64,000 bases of DNA from contig VXAY01007012.1 of NCBI GenBank assembly GCA_013399855.1, positions 856,674 to 920,673 on the forward strand, in the 5' to 3' direction. This DNA comes from Oxyruncus cristatus (taxonomy: Eukaryota; Chordata; Aves; Passeriformes; Cotingidae). The position numbers and the translations under genes were made by a program. The notes beneath the pieces were generated by a model that had not been told where the DNA came from, did no database searches, and saw only the letters and a list, made by a program, of their open reading frames with translations. Below, piece by piece: positions 52,347-64,000 of this stretch (its first letter is position 1; each line of letters begins with the position of its first letter).

Positions 52347-55300
52347 TCATCTATCTCTCCAGCCGTAGTTCTTTGTTTGACTGGGCTGTATTTTGGTGTA
52401 TCTGTTTGCTCTGCATGGTCCACGCAAAACCCTGATGAATGTGCCCAAGCTGCCTGGACCAGAGTCTTGTCCTCACTGAGCCCCCAAACCTCCAGGGAGG
52501 TACAGCACAGACTCCCTGGCTCAGCACTCCATAAATGCCAAGCCTCAGGGTTTGGGTTTATGTGCCTGCAGGATCTTCCCAGAAGCAGTATGGGAGAACA
52601 TGAAACAAGAATGATGGTGGAGGAGGAGACACAAGAATATCTAAAGACCTGTTAGGAGAGTCATAGGGATCAGGGTGAAAAACAGGAATGAAGGTGATGC
52701 AACGAGCAACAGGCAAAGAAGGGTTTAGGGACAGAGGAGCTGATGGCAGTACAAGAATTACAGCAGGGCCACAGCACATGGAGTAGAGACACAAAATACA
52801 ACTTGTCTGGGTACACAGCAGCCATTGAAGGTGGGCAAAGCCATCCTGCAGTGGTGGAAAAGAGCTGTTTGTGTATTCCAGAGGGTGAGCTGCAGAGATG
52901 CTGACATGCTTTGTGAAACAAAACCTTGCGTTTCTTGCACGTCTGACATTTTCTCTGCAGTTACAGGATGTGTGGAGGAACTTAAGTGCCAGCTTTGCAA
53001 GTCACCTCTCCTTTCAGACCTCTCACTGGCATCCCGAGTCCTGCTGTGAAGGTCTCTGTTGGGCCAGCTTGTCTACCAAGCATTTCTCATCGATCTCATC
53101 ACCGCAATCCCCTGTACCCCAGCGAGATGGGGTGGTGCACACCCCAACAGCATCCACTGGTGGGTGCATGGGAGAAAGTGAGCACAGAATTAGATGGCAA
53201 GAACTTGGATGACCCTTGTTTTGTTTTGGTTTTGCTCCATCCATCCCATTCTTGTGGATACAGCAGAAGGGGAGAAACAAAATTGCTCCTTCCATCATCC
53301 ACTATTTTTCTTATTTCATCAAGGCTGGCTGTTTTTTATCAGGCAAAAATACAACAATGGGCAAGCAAGTGGGTTTAGGGCGATTTACAAAAGGACCAAG
53401 CCACTGAAAAGATTGTTTTTACAATGTTAATACAGTCTTGGGATGAAAATCCTTTGGTCTTACTCATTATGGTACTGTACCACAGCCCATGCTTTGGGAG
53501 GGGCAAAAGTGCAGGTGGTCGGTGAAGTGACCTGTCCAAACAGCCTGGAGAGTAAAGCATCAGAGCAAGGGGTAGTGATGTGTGTTGACAAATGGCTTTG
53601 CTAGACCACAGAGGACCTCACTGCAAAGTGATGGAGAAAATGGGAAGGATTTATAAAAGGAAATAATTCTGAGATAAATCTGATGGCGACATAAAACTAA
53701 AAGAGCAAAAGCTTGAATGGTTTATGATGTTCTTCAGCATCCAGAGGTGAAGATAAATCCATGTATCTACCTGCAGCTTATTACATAGTCATTTAAAAGT
53801 AATGCAAAGGTCAGACATTGCTTTTTAAATTTCTGCCCCAGCTCAGGGAAGACATGCTCAGAGGTCTGCAAAGAGCTAATTTTTGAAGAATGTAATGTGA
53901 AGTGATTTTTACTAAAGAGCTGGCAAGATATTCCAACTGAGCTCCTTGAACTTAATGACCAACATGTGAAATATAGTTGCCATATATAATTTCCTCAGGG
54001 GAAAAAAAAAATAATCTACCAGCCAGTCTTGCTTCTGACATCACAGGCCAAGATTTTGAAGACTCCTCCATTTTTAATGGGTTTTTTTTCGTGTGCAATT
54101 AATTTGTGAAGGATTTCTAGGTACTTGTTTTGTTGACAGAATCAAGCACTCATGGAAGTGGCACTATGAACACTCACATGTTGTCAACTACTCCATAAAA
54201 AAACCCTACAGAAATAAAGTTGGATTTTCAGGTCTCTGAGGAAACACCGTCTTTCTTCTCTGCATACAGAATGAACAAAACAAGCAGCTGTATTTCATTG
54301 CTAAGGTTTCTAGACAGACTTCCAAGGCAAATAATTATTGTTTTTAATAACCACGCTGTTGCTGCTACTGCTGCTTTTGATAACATTTTTATTGCTTTTT
54401 TAATTTCAAGATTCATGCCTTTCTGCAAAATTTAATGGTTCTCAAAGTCCCTCTACCACTACAATATTTACTTAAGTATGATACACCTCTTGCTATAGCG
54501 TCTGTGCTCAATTACTGTAAGTTGATTTTATAACTACATCTCAGCTGAAGCTGTAATTACGCTGTCTTCTCTAATAAGTCGTAAAATCTTAAAACCAGAG
54601 AAAAAATAATGCTGCAGGACACCTTGAGGTGTCAGGTTGGCCGTTTCCCCTCTGCAAGGCAGGACCAATTAGACAAATCTTATTCCTATTTGGCATTTGT
54701 TTAACCTGACCTTCAGATGGGTGTCAAAATAAGACCTCCAGCAACAAGCCATTCCCCAGCACTTCCACAGCGTATGAAAAAAAAAAAAAGTGGTGGCATT
54801 TGGATGATGAAGTGTAATATTCCCAGGCAAAACCACTGAGCTGATGTTGACACTGAAGGGCCACTTCATTTTGAAAAGCTCAATATGACTAGTGATTAAT
54901 GTAGCAATTAATAAAAGTAAGAGCAGAAAATTCATAGTTAAGATGGATTAGATTTCAAGTGCACAAGTGTGGCAATCACTTCCATCAGGAGTCCTGAGCT
55001 CATTGTTGTGCCCACGGGTCTCAAAGAAGGTCCTCACCGGGAGATTCAGATGCAGAGTGACCAAAGCTTGGGATGCATGTGATGGAGAGAGGTCAGGTCT
55101 AGTGAAGACAGGCTTTCCTTTGACTGAAAAGAAGCTGGGAGCCAGGATGCCCAGTGCCTGAGGGGATAGACAGTAGGACAGGGGAGAGAGAAGGTGGAAG
55201 CTGGAGAAGAGGCTCGGAATTTAATTGCAGGCTGCAGGCTGATGCACCCAGTTTGGGGAGATGTCTTCTGCCAGGATTTCTCTGAAACCCAATCTGACAT

Positions 55301-55459
55301 CTTCAGAAATGTGTTTCCAGGTTTTACTTCTCTTCTGGGAATGGAGCTGCTGTTTGAGGTTGCTCTTTGGGGCCTTTGTCTTTACTCCCCGCCCCGTTTA
55401 ATTCCTCTAATAAGAAACAGCTTTTCTGTTTCCATTTACCATTGTTGAGCTGTGGTATC

Positions 55460-55486
55460 TGTGTGTGTGTGTCTGTGTGTGAGAGA
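55460..55486. repeat. (TG)n microsatellite
   Basis: TGTGTGTGTGTGTCTGTGTG followed by GAGAGA; a short, once-interrupted run in intergenic DNA. Confidence 0.9.
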
Positions 55487-56067
55487 CTCCAGCCCATTGT
55501 GGAACACAAAACAGAATATCCAGTCTTTGCATTTCCTTAGATCGTGTTTTTATCTGATATTGAATTAAGTAAAGGGCTTAATGTTCAAAGTGGTGTTTGG
55601 GGAGTTACTTGCACAAATTCTGTTATTGCTGTTAATGGGATTTGTGAAGATTGCTTTGAAGATGAGTCCCTTCATGTAGAATAGGAAAAGACACTCTAAA
55701 TTATAACTTATTTCAGACAAATCTATCTTTAATTTTTACTGATAGAGCATCAGAGATGTGAGGCAAAGAAGCATTTGCTGCATTTTTTATAAGTATTATT
55801 GACAGGCATGTGAAGACAGGTTTGGTTCAGATAATCTAGTGGATACTTGGCTGAATTTTTAGAAGTGGAAAGAAAGGGTCTTTAAATTTTGGGATAACGA
55901 TGAAATTTGGTGACATTTCAGAGAACACAGAGTTGCATAGAAATGGTCATAAAACATTTCCTAGGCGCCATCTTACAATGCAGACTAAATACTGATGGAA
56001 ATCTTAGTTTGCAAAGTGAACATCTTGGTTTTAACTTCTTTAGGTATTGCTCCAAGTGAGGACACCT

Positions 56068-56147
56068 GTGGAAGGTGTCCCTGTCCATGGCAGGGGGTTG
56101 GAATGAGAAAGATCCATTTCAACCCAAACCATTCTGAGATTCTGTGA
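56068..56147 (+). repeat. CR1 LINE fragment, short 3' tail
   Basis: GTGGAAGGTGTCCCTGTCCA, TGGCAGGGGGTTGGAATGAG and ACCATTCTGAGATTCTGTGA match the sense CR1 3' end. Confidence 0.9.
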
Positions 56148-58350
56148 CCACCCTGGTTTTAAGATGTGACTAAGAGCAGAAAAGAGCAGGCAAGGGGAAG
56201 CCTGGCTGATGGAGCTGTGGAGAAAAAGGCTTGAGGATCCAGCATCATTCATTTTCTGGAGGAATCTCATCCCTTCTGACTCCAGACAGGAATCAGATCA
56301 GTCTTGTCTTATACGAGCACAGGACAGGGAAGTCTGGGCTGTTCAGGCAACCCGGGGGCTGAGGCTTGCAGCCACTAAGGGCAGAGCAGGACAAGCATTA
56401 GGATAAGTGTTACCTAATTTTCAGGTGCCTCGGCAGAGAGCTTCTCACCTGCGTCCAGCCAAGGCTGAAGCTCGTAATCACCCCAGGGCATCCAAGACAT
56501 GAATGGGATGGCAACTCCAAGGAAAAGTCACACCCTCTTGAGGGATTAGCCCAAGTGGCATTTTGGGGTCTCTCAGATAGTGGTAAGCAACCATTTTGTG
56601 TCAACTCACTCAAGTCCCACCTGGATTTCTTCTCCTACAGGTCCAGTTACGATCCTGACTGTACCAGGTATGATCACAGACACCCACACTTGGGCTTCCA
56701 TTAGCCTTATTGAGACACCCAAATCCACACTTTCTTTGTTCTTTCTGTCTCTGAAGGAACACCTGGGGTGATAACCACACTGGTCCAGGCAGCTCCTCTG
56801 AGATGGATGAGCAGTTTAATGCTCAGTAACTTTTCTCACTGCTGAGCTTGCAGTGAAGATTTGTGGGCTGCTTCCTTCTCAGATCCTTGCAGCCCCTATC
56901 TTTTATCCTCTGATCTGGATAGCAAAGCTGGCAGAAGCTGTATAAATTACAGTCTTTGGAGTATTAATGGCCTGTTTCTAAATGATTAATTACAGAATAT
57001 CTCTTGCATTCACAGATCAGGATTAGTGGGTCACGCAATATTATTCGACAATCTCTCTTCCTCAGTCAGACTGTTCTGGATGGAAACAGCTTGGTAGTTT
57101 CTGAGCATAGAGGTGTGAAAAAGTTACAGGACACAAAGAGCTGGTATGAACTTTTGTTCTCTATCTACTTGTAATAACTACATAAGTATAGGTTTGTGGT
57201 CCATAGTAAACATGGAGCAATTTAATGCACTTTAACTGCAAGCCAAGGTTACGCTGTCACCTTGTTAGTTAGTTAGTGCTTCCTGCTTCAGTGAGTGGTC
57301 CCATCCTCTCCCTGTGTCACTCCTGCTTTTTCACTCATGGTGGCATCAACATTTGGCAGTTGGGAAATTCATCTGGATAAAGACTAATCCACTTTATATG
57401 GGGTTTATAAACTTAATATAAATTTGCATATATATTTTATATTTTGTGTCTCAGCTGGCTCATTTTCCCCGTCTATCTACCTGGGTGCACGAGCCGTTCC
57501 ATCAGTATCTTAGGCCGAAGAAGATGGGAGAAGCAAGGACTTGTGAGGGAAAGGAGGAAAGGAAGAAAGGATCATCTCTTTCAGTGGCACATGGATTTAC
57601 ACTGGAATCAGGTCCAGGAGTTGCCGTAGCCCACAGGACAAGGGCAGACACTCCCTCATACCGCGTGCAGGGCAGGAGAGTTGTTGTGTCTCGCACAGCT
57701 CGTTCTCTTGACATACTGATAGTTCCTCCATAAAAGCTGACCAGCCTTTCCCTGCTGATCCCACTTCAGTTTTCCCACCAGTTATCCATGCTTTTCAGTT
57801 AGATGAAATCTTGACTGCACTCCATTAAAAAAAAACCAAAATCTTTAACACTTTTAAATGCTACTTCCCTCTTTCCCTCCCAAAGCACCTGAGAAGGAAG
57901 TACTCAGCTGCATCTTCAGGCATTTCTAAAAACCTGGCCCTGAGGCATTGACTATTTACCACAATCAAAAGCAGGTACTTTGCTAAATAAAATGATTCCC
58001 TGATAACATAATTCCCAAGGTAGAGAGGGACAAGAGCAGGGACAGGATAAGAGACTTTAATTGTCTCTCTTTTCCAGCAGGAAGCAAGCAGAAGGAATAA
58101 TTGTTAATTGCTGTTAATTGTTAATTGCTGCCTCCTCCATCTGCAAAGCTTTCATTAGGAACTAATGAAACCTTAAAAGAGCTTGAATGGGTATGTTGTT
58201 CCCTGTCTCTACAACTTTTTTTCCTCTATAGCGGAAAAGGGGAAAGTTTTCTGTTGAGGTTTGTTTAGGAGGATGCTCAGAGCCTCTGGCCCTGCCATGT
58301 GAAGAGTTTAGTGGTTTCCAAAACAGGATGAGTATTTTCCTATTATTTTC

Positions 58351-58510
58351 ATAGAACCACTAGAGCAGGTTGCTCCAAGCCCCATCCAACCTGGCCTTGA
58401 ACACTTCCAGGAATAGGGCATCCACAACCTTTCTGGACAACTTGGTCCAGTGTCTCACCACCCTCATAATCAAGGACTTCTTCCGAATAGTTTTGCCTCT
58501 TATCCACTCT
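58351..58510 (-). repeat. CR1 LINE fragment
   Basis: ATAGAACCACTAGAGCAGG joins directly to GTTGCTCCAAGCCCCATCCA and GGGCATCCACAACC; the usual GGTTGGAAGGGACC segment between them is missing, so an internal deletion is likely. Confidence 0.88.
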
Positions 58511-61500
58511 GCTTATCTCATGAGAGAGACACTTCACCTCTAGCAGTGCATACTTCAGCATTTTCTTCAGTGCAAAGTATTTTGGCAGCAGCACTAGAGC
58601 CTGACTCAAGAAATGTGTCTCGGGACCCATTTCTGCTGTGTCCCGCCTAAAAAGCCCCTGCTCCCAGGAGAGTGGCTTTGTCAGGTGACCTTGGGACCAT
58701 CTGATGTGCAGCAAACCTCTTCCCCTTGCAGGGTAGATAATGAAAGAGATTGCATTTGTTATCCCACACTGAGGACATTCAGATCAGTCTCAGTTTGTAG
58801 AGAACTGAAGGGTGATGGTCAACTCAGCAGAACAGGACTTCAGGACACCCATTGCTGCTGTTCTGTCCCCCCCAACAGCAGCTTCTTGTGCAAATAAATT
58901 TAAGGGCAATTATTTTGGAGCGAGTATTGACACTGAGACTTGGAAAAGGGAACCAACAAATCCGCTTTTAATTCCCACCATTAATTATTGTGAAAAAGCA
59001 TTCACATGTGTCTCTCTGTTGACAAGCTTGTCTCCTGTTATCGAGCCTTTTACCTCATCCAGTCTTTGACTGGATTATTTCATTCTTATTTTAATCAAAT
59101 CTGGAGGTGCTGGGCTGTGCATGGGACAGGAAGATGGCAGATCAGTACCAAGAGCTGTACTTGAGGAGCTCCTGCCAGCCATCACATCTATTTTGTGTAT
59201 TTTTTCCATCTCCCTGTCTGTAAAATGTGCAAAGTACTGCTTACTGCACTTCAGAAATCTTGTGAGTTCCTTAGCTGTGGGTAACTAAATATTATGACAT
59301 ATAAAAGCACAGGGTATAGATATATCGTAGACTTCACACTTGTATTTCACACTCTCTATTAATGTGGCAATCCATGGTGACATGTTATTTACCAAAGACT
59401 TCCTGGAAGCAGATTTGAAATTTTATTTATTTTTTTTTCGAGCCTAAAAACTGTTAAACTCAGTGTTTATGTGCAATGGCAAGGGAAGGTGTTCAATGAA
59501 TGGTAATGATAGGTTTCTAGTCCTAAAAATAGCCTTTCCTGTGCTGAGGAAAGAAAAAGAAAGAAAATACGCTGTGAGATTTTTTTTTTTTTTTCTGGCA
59601 TTAAGGCAGTCAAATTGTCTTTTCAAAAAAGTGTGAAAATTGACAGATTATAAAAAATTGAGAGAACAATCAATGAAGAGTGTACGATAATCTGGCAATA
59701 TGGAAATTATAAATTCTAATATTTCCCCCAGAGTCAGTGAAATGTGCAAAGGAACAACTGCATAATACAGCAGGCTCTGTGTAATCCCTGGGCAGCCCGA
59801 GTTAGCAAGATATTCTATCCCAGTTGGTTTTTTTTTTCTTGGTTAATAACAAATCCACCAAATTACTTCGGTGGTGAAGGACAGAAAAATCCTCTCTGAA
59901 GTTCAATTGTTGCACAAAGCCGCTCAATTAAATATCCAGATTTAATGATGCTCTGGTAGTTTCTGATCTTGCTGAATTCTTACAGCGACATGAAAAGCCA
60001 GTTGTTCTGAATTTGTGCAGCTGCCATCAGCATTCAGTTGCCATAATGGATTTTCTTGGTGATCCATCAAACCCCGGTTTTTCTCCAGCAGAAATGAGCA
60101 AGCCATCCGGAACTGCGGGGAGGTCTGTTCCCGGAGCCACGCTCGCCAGCTTGTGCCTGGTTTCCTCCTTAAATCAAAACATTTTTCTTGCAAATTTGGA
60201 AGAAATCTGCATAGAGACCACATTCAGGATTCCTGCCTCTTTGGCAAGAAAGCTGCAGAGCAAAAGATCAATTCGTTCTTGAAAGAGTACAAAATATTTT
60301 GTTAACTAACATGACTCACAAAATGACAAGGGTGTTATGTTCCTTTGCTAAACAAACAGCATCATCACACACACCAAGCAGAGTATGTTAAATGTGACTT
60401 TTGCTGAGGAGTTTCTTTTTCCAAGAGCTTTTGTTTAGTTTCAATGCCTGAGCTGCGCTTGGAATAATGGATTGCAGTAATTTCAACATACAGCTGAAAA
60501 CTCAGCCCGAGCTTGCCCAGGCTCCTGATTCAGAAGAGCCCTTCAACATGTGCTTAATTTAAGCATATACTTAAGGGTCTGGACGGTTGAACAACACACT
60601 TATGCCCCTCTAATTAGAGATTACTGAGATCATGCTGCAGTACAGGCCAGCAACAAAAGATGACTGAACCCAGCTTCCCTTCCAGAAGTAACTTCAGTCA
60701 ATGGAAAACCTACTTCTAACAAAAAATACGAGGGATTTATCTATACTTAGAGCTACACAGGAATATTCTGTACTAAACTAAACAGAGAGCTACTGGCAGG
60801 ATTGTCCACAGAGCTATGAATAAAGTTGAAAAAAACCATTAAAAATCAGACTGTTTTATTCAACCCCTCTCCAGTTATCGTGGAAGGAAGTTGCCCTGTG
60901 AAATGATACTTGCTTTGCCTGGAGAGACGGTTGACCCATCTGAAATTAAAGTGGTTCCAAAGATGAGTGAGGGATTTTACAGTGTGCTGGAGCTCCAGGT
61001 AGGGTCAAACACACCAACTAGTGCAGAGGGGAAAGCAAGCTCCAAACACGGACACGGGTTTGGAGGGGGTCTGGCTGCAGCAAGCTGAGGTCTGCTGAGG
61101 TTTTGCACAAAGGATCTGATCCTCTTAGCTCTGGTCCAGCTTTGCAAAGCTCGGGGGAGCCTTCACCGAGACTTAGCACTGTGCTACTCCTGGGCAGGCC
61201 GTTTTCGTCAGAGGCAGGGTTCAAGTGTGCCGGTTAGATTTTGTCATTCAAAGTTTCCATTGAAAAACTTCCTGTTTCCAGTGGTTCTGAATGGAGTTCT
61301 CCCAAATACAGCTGCTTCAGACAGAAAATCCTCCTCATACATCTTCCCTTTCAACAACTAAACCAACCTCCCTTGCAGTGCTTGGGCTTAGAAGATTTCA
61401 GTAACAGTTTTGATGCGGGTTCATCATCTCCCTTCCCTCTCTTTACAAGCCATGGTTTTTTTGGTTTTTTTTTTTTGGTTCAATGTGACAGTTGCCCCTG

Positions 61501-61792
61501 GATCAACAAGCTAGAACAAATATAATCCTCCAGTTAACAAGAGAAGCAGCCCTTTTTCAGGAGGAGCAATCAATCCCCTACAGCGACACGTGCCTAATGG
61601 ATCTGTCTCTTTCATTAGCTCTGGGCTCCTAATAACCACTGTCTTCGCCAAATGAGGGATGTGTTATGTCGGCCTCCTCTCCCGTCTTCTCCTCCCTTCC
61701 CTGCCTTGTCAGCAGCATGCTAATTTATGTAATCAATTCATAGTACTGCCTAATGAATAGCTTTGAAGTCGTTAGATTCATCTGCTGGCAAA

Positions 61793-61812
61793 GGGGCTGA
61801 TTGGTCAGCCCC
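61793..61812. repeat. Perfect inverted repeat with CCAAT-type loop
   Basis: Arms GGGGCTGA (61793-61800) and TCAGCCCC (61805-61812) are perfect complements around TTGG. The centre contains ATTGG, an inverted CCAAT core. It lies in a repeat-free, TAAT-rich block. Confidence 0.85.
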
Positions 61813-62229
61813 TGAATCGTTTCCATTTTCTGAAGCTCGACAGTGTCAGCCAACATAATTGCTTTAGAAACACCCTTGGGAGACACTTGGGAAGTAGCTG
61901 TACAATCCCCCCTTTATATTTAAGTGGAAGACAAAGTGGAACAATAATAATACTTAGCATTTTTACCACACTTCATATCATTAAAACGTCTCCCGAACAT
62001 TAAGTAATTCTCGCCCGAAAGGTGAATCATTACTTCATTCATACAGAGGAGAGTCAGTAGTAAAGACAGTAGATCTCAAGCTTCTTGGATCTTGCAGCTG
62101 GTGGGTACTTTGGTGTTCACGAAGGTGGTAAACCCAGATTCACAATGTCCCTTCAGTACCCAATGCCTACGGAAATCCCTGGGGAGTGTGAACACACAAG
62201 AGGCAGAAATCTCCTTGACTTGTAAAAGG

Positions 62230-62335
62230 CACAGGGTGGGATTCTCGGGGTGGTCCTGTGCAGGGCCAGGAGTTGGACTCGACGATCCTTGTGGGTCCCT
62301 TCCAACTCGGAATATTCAATGATTTCTATGAAATA
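62230..62335 (+). repeat. CR1 LINE fragment, 3' tail
   Basis: GGTGGTCCTGTGCAGGGCCA, GGAGTTGGACTCGACGATCC and GGTCCCTTCCAACTCGG end in TTCAATGATTTCTATGA. Same subfamily as the 42484 copy, opposite orientation. Confidence 0.9.
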
Positions 62336-64000
62336 TTGGGAACACATTCAAAGATGGTATTGGCTTTTTCTTCTTGGGAATGTGGTCCTGATGGAGGCAC
62401 AAAAGTAGCCACTGACAACTTACTGTGCTTTGGGGCAAGAAGATTTTTGTTCTTGACTGACAGCTCTGTGGATGCCTCCCTTCTCACCATCCAAGAACTC
62501 TTCTGTCTTCACATTTGAGTCCTGACCTGACGGACCTGGTGGTGTACAGGTGAGTGCAGCTCTCCTGGATGGTGTGGTGTAACACAGCATCGGCTGACAT
62601 AAGGAAAGGAACTGTGGAAAGGGGGAAAATGCTTGTTGAATTCCCACCCCAATGCAAAGAACGCATCCTAGTGTGCTCCGAGGGGATCCTGTGGGGATCC
62701 ATTTGCTGCTTGGGCCAGACACTCAAATGTGTGCTCAGCCAGCCCTACCCACACAGATGCAGGCTGGGACAGCAACCACAATGCACTTATTTAGCTGGGA
62801 TGTGATAAAGCAGAAGGTGAGATTTCCTTCCAGCTTGACTGTCTGCTACCAACAGGGCTGAGTACTTCTTTAATTACTTGAAAACTTTCAAACACAGACC
62901 ATTTTTCTGTGCTTTATAATGTTTATTCAGACTCCACAGCGAGCTGTGATGCTGGGTGCCCTCTGGCCACACCATCTCAGTAATGACTCTGGCATTTCTG
63001 ACAGAGACTAATAGCAGAAATTGTTATCAACATTTTTAGCAAAATACTGCAAGCTAGAAATTGGATTCCCCCCCTCTTCTGCATCCTCCTTCACTCGTTA
63101 ATGAGCTACTTCTTCAAGGTGCCAATGGTAAAGCTGTAAAGTGAAATGGGCAATTTATTTTCTGGGCTTGAGACCCTCAGACACAGAAACACACAGTTAT
63201 TTATTTTAATGCAGCATTCACATAAAATTACATGATGCTTTACAGGTGTAGCAAGAAGATGGGTTTCCTTGTCCCAGGGAGATATTGATGAGATGCCAGA
63301 GCAAGACAAACATGAGATGAAGGAATCTCATGCTCCAGGTGTAGGTGAGGGTGGTGACAACTGGTTTTGCTCCGCATTACCATTTAGACTTTGAGAGGTT
63401 TGGAGTGAAACAGGACATTTCTTTCTTGGAAGGGATCTTTGGACTTTTTTTCAAATCACTGGAGAGATGCAGCCTTTTCAATAGAATGATTTCTCCTGCT
63501 CTGGTTCAGATGTTTAAGATCCTTGAGATCAATAATGCTCTGTTTCCAATTCCCTGTTTCCCACGGTAGCTGATGGCACATCTATTAATATGTGTGGGTT
63601 GCTCAAGTAATTCAAGGACCGTCCAGTGGTGCACAGGACACTAAAATAGTGGATGAGTAGTTCCAGTGTAGGTGTTTCCACTTACAGTCACAGACATTTC
63701 CAGGCTGATGCTGCCTGGGTAGTAAAACTGCTTTCCTCCATGCTTTCTTCCATATTTTCCTCCTCTTCCAGAGCACTATAATTTTTTGTGGTTGTTTTTC
63801 AGGCTGTAGAGATATCTCATATTGGATGGATGTGCTTTGCTCTGTGGAAACTCAGGCATACATCATCTGCAAGAAGCTATTTTATAAACATATTAATATT
63901 TTTATTAAGGTAGGAATATATTAATATTTATGGGTATATGAACATTTTTATTAATATTTTAAGGAAAATACAGAAAACAGAATATTCAAGTGTATAAGCA

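Larger units (their letters stand above)
45402..52365 (+). other. SFMBT2: Inferred SFMBT2 3' UTR (about 7 kb)
   Basis: From the TGA to the AATAAA cluster near 52282-52346 I see no splice-bounded coding exon and no other gene. The AT-rich end with repeated AATAAA looks like a mature 3' end. Internal AATAAA copies at 47227, 50790 and 51702 could give shorter forms. It contains a CR1 tail (about 46420), T-runs at 45909-45924 and 50353-50370, and a TG/TA microsatellite. The extent is inferred; RNA evidence is lacking. Confidence 0.6.
52366..64000. other. Intergenic DNA downstream of SFMBT2
   Basis: No splice-bounded coding exon, RNA gene or promoter-like CpG island is recognised. Open frames are short (under about 130 codons) and resemble no family. 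It holds CR1 pieces at about 56068, 58351 and 62230, a TG run at 55460, and several AT-rich, TAAT-rich blocks (54290-54600, 60420-60640, 61560-62060) that may be conserved regulatory DNA. In human, SFMBT2 is followed by a gene-poor interval toward PRKCQ, which fits. Confidence 0.6.

Noticed and set aside
60013..60282. 89-codon + frame in intergenic DNA, with a 93-codon minus frame opposite
   Set aside because: Both strands are open over the same stretch, neither resembles a known protein, and there is no splice or promoter context.
1..64000. tRNA, rRNA, CRISPR array, endogenous retroviral LTR pairs, bacterial-type operons
   Set aside because: No tRNA box pattern, no regular spacer repeats, no LTR pair or retroviral gene text, and no compact gene runs were seen on either strand.

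Overview
This window is vertebrate nuclear DNA, almost certainly from a bird. Two things show this: many fragments of CR1 non-LTR retrotransposons with typical avian ends (minus-strand copies open with the complement of the ATTCTATG 3' repeat, plus-strand copies end in it), and a multi-exon gene with GT-AG introns, long introns and no bacterial-style gene packing. I cannot fix the species. The CR1 set includes a subfamily common in birds generally.

One protein-coding gene dominates, on the + strand: the 3' two thirds of SFMBT2 (Scm-like with four MBT domains 2), a Polycomb-group chromatin reader. Fourteen exons between 5091 and 45401 join in frame without a stop to give 601 residues. They cover the end of MBT repeat 3, MBT repeat 4, the SLED domain, a basic nuclear-localisation stretch, an acidic/serine linker and the C-terminal SAM domain. 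Human SFMBT2 has about 894 residues, so roughly 293 residues (MBT1, MBT2 and the start of MBT3) lie upstream of the window. The SAM end ([13 protein letters not shown]) separates it from the paralogue SFMBT1.

Layout: 1-5090 is the intron before the first visible exon. 5091-45401 holds the exons and introns, the latter carrying CR1 fragments and several stretches that look like conserved non-coding DNA. 45402 to about 52365 is inferred to be a 7-kb 3' UTR ending in a cluster of polyadenylation signals, with a run of Pumilio-type motifs just upstream. From about 52366 to 64000 I see no gene: the DNA is intergenic with a few CR1 pieces and candidate regulatory blocks, the clearest around 61560-62060.

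The best technical observation is a perfect 161-bp direct duplication around a single N at 9726, which looks like an unmerged contig overlap rather than biology. I found no convincing undescribed system. The most useful leads are the candidate conserved elements, an exon-flanking open region at 19916-20102, a CpG-dense linker exon, and an intron of which about 84% is one CR1 insertion.
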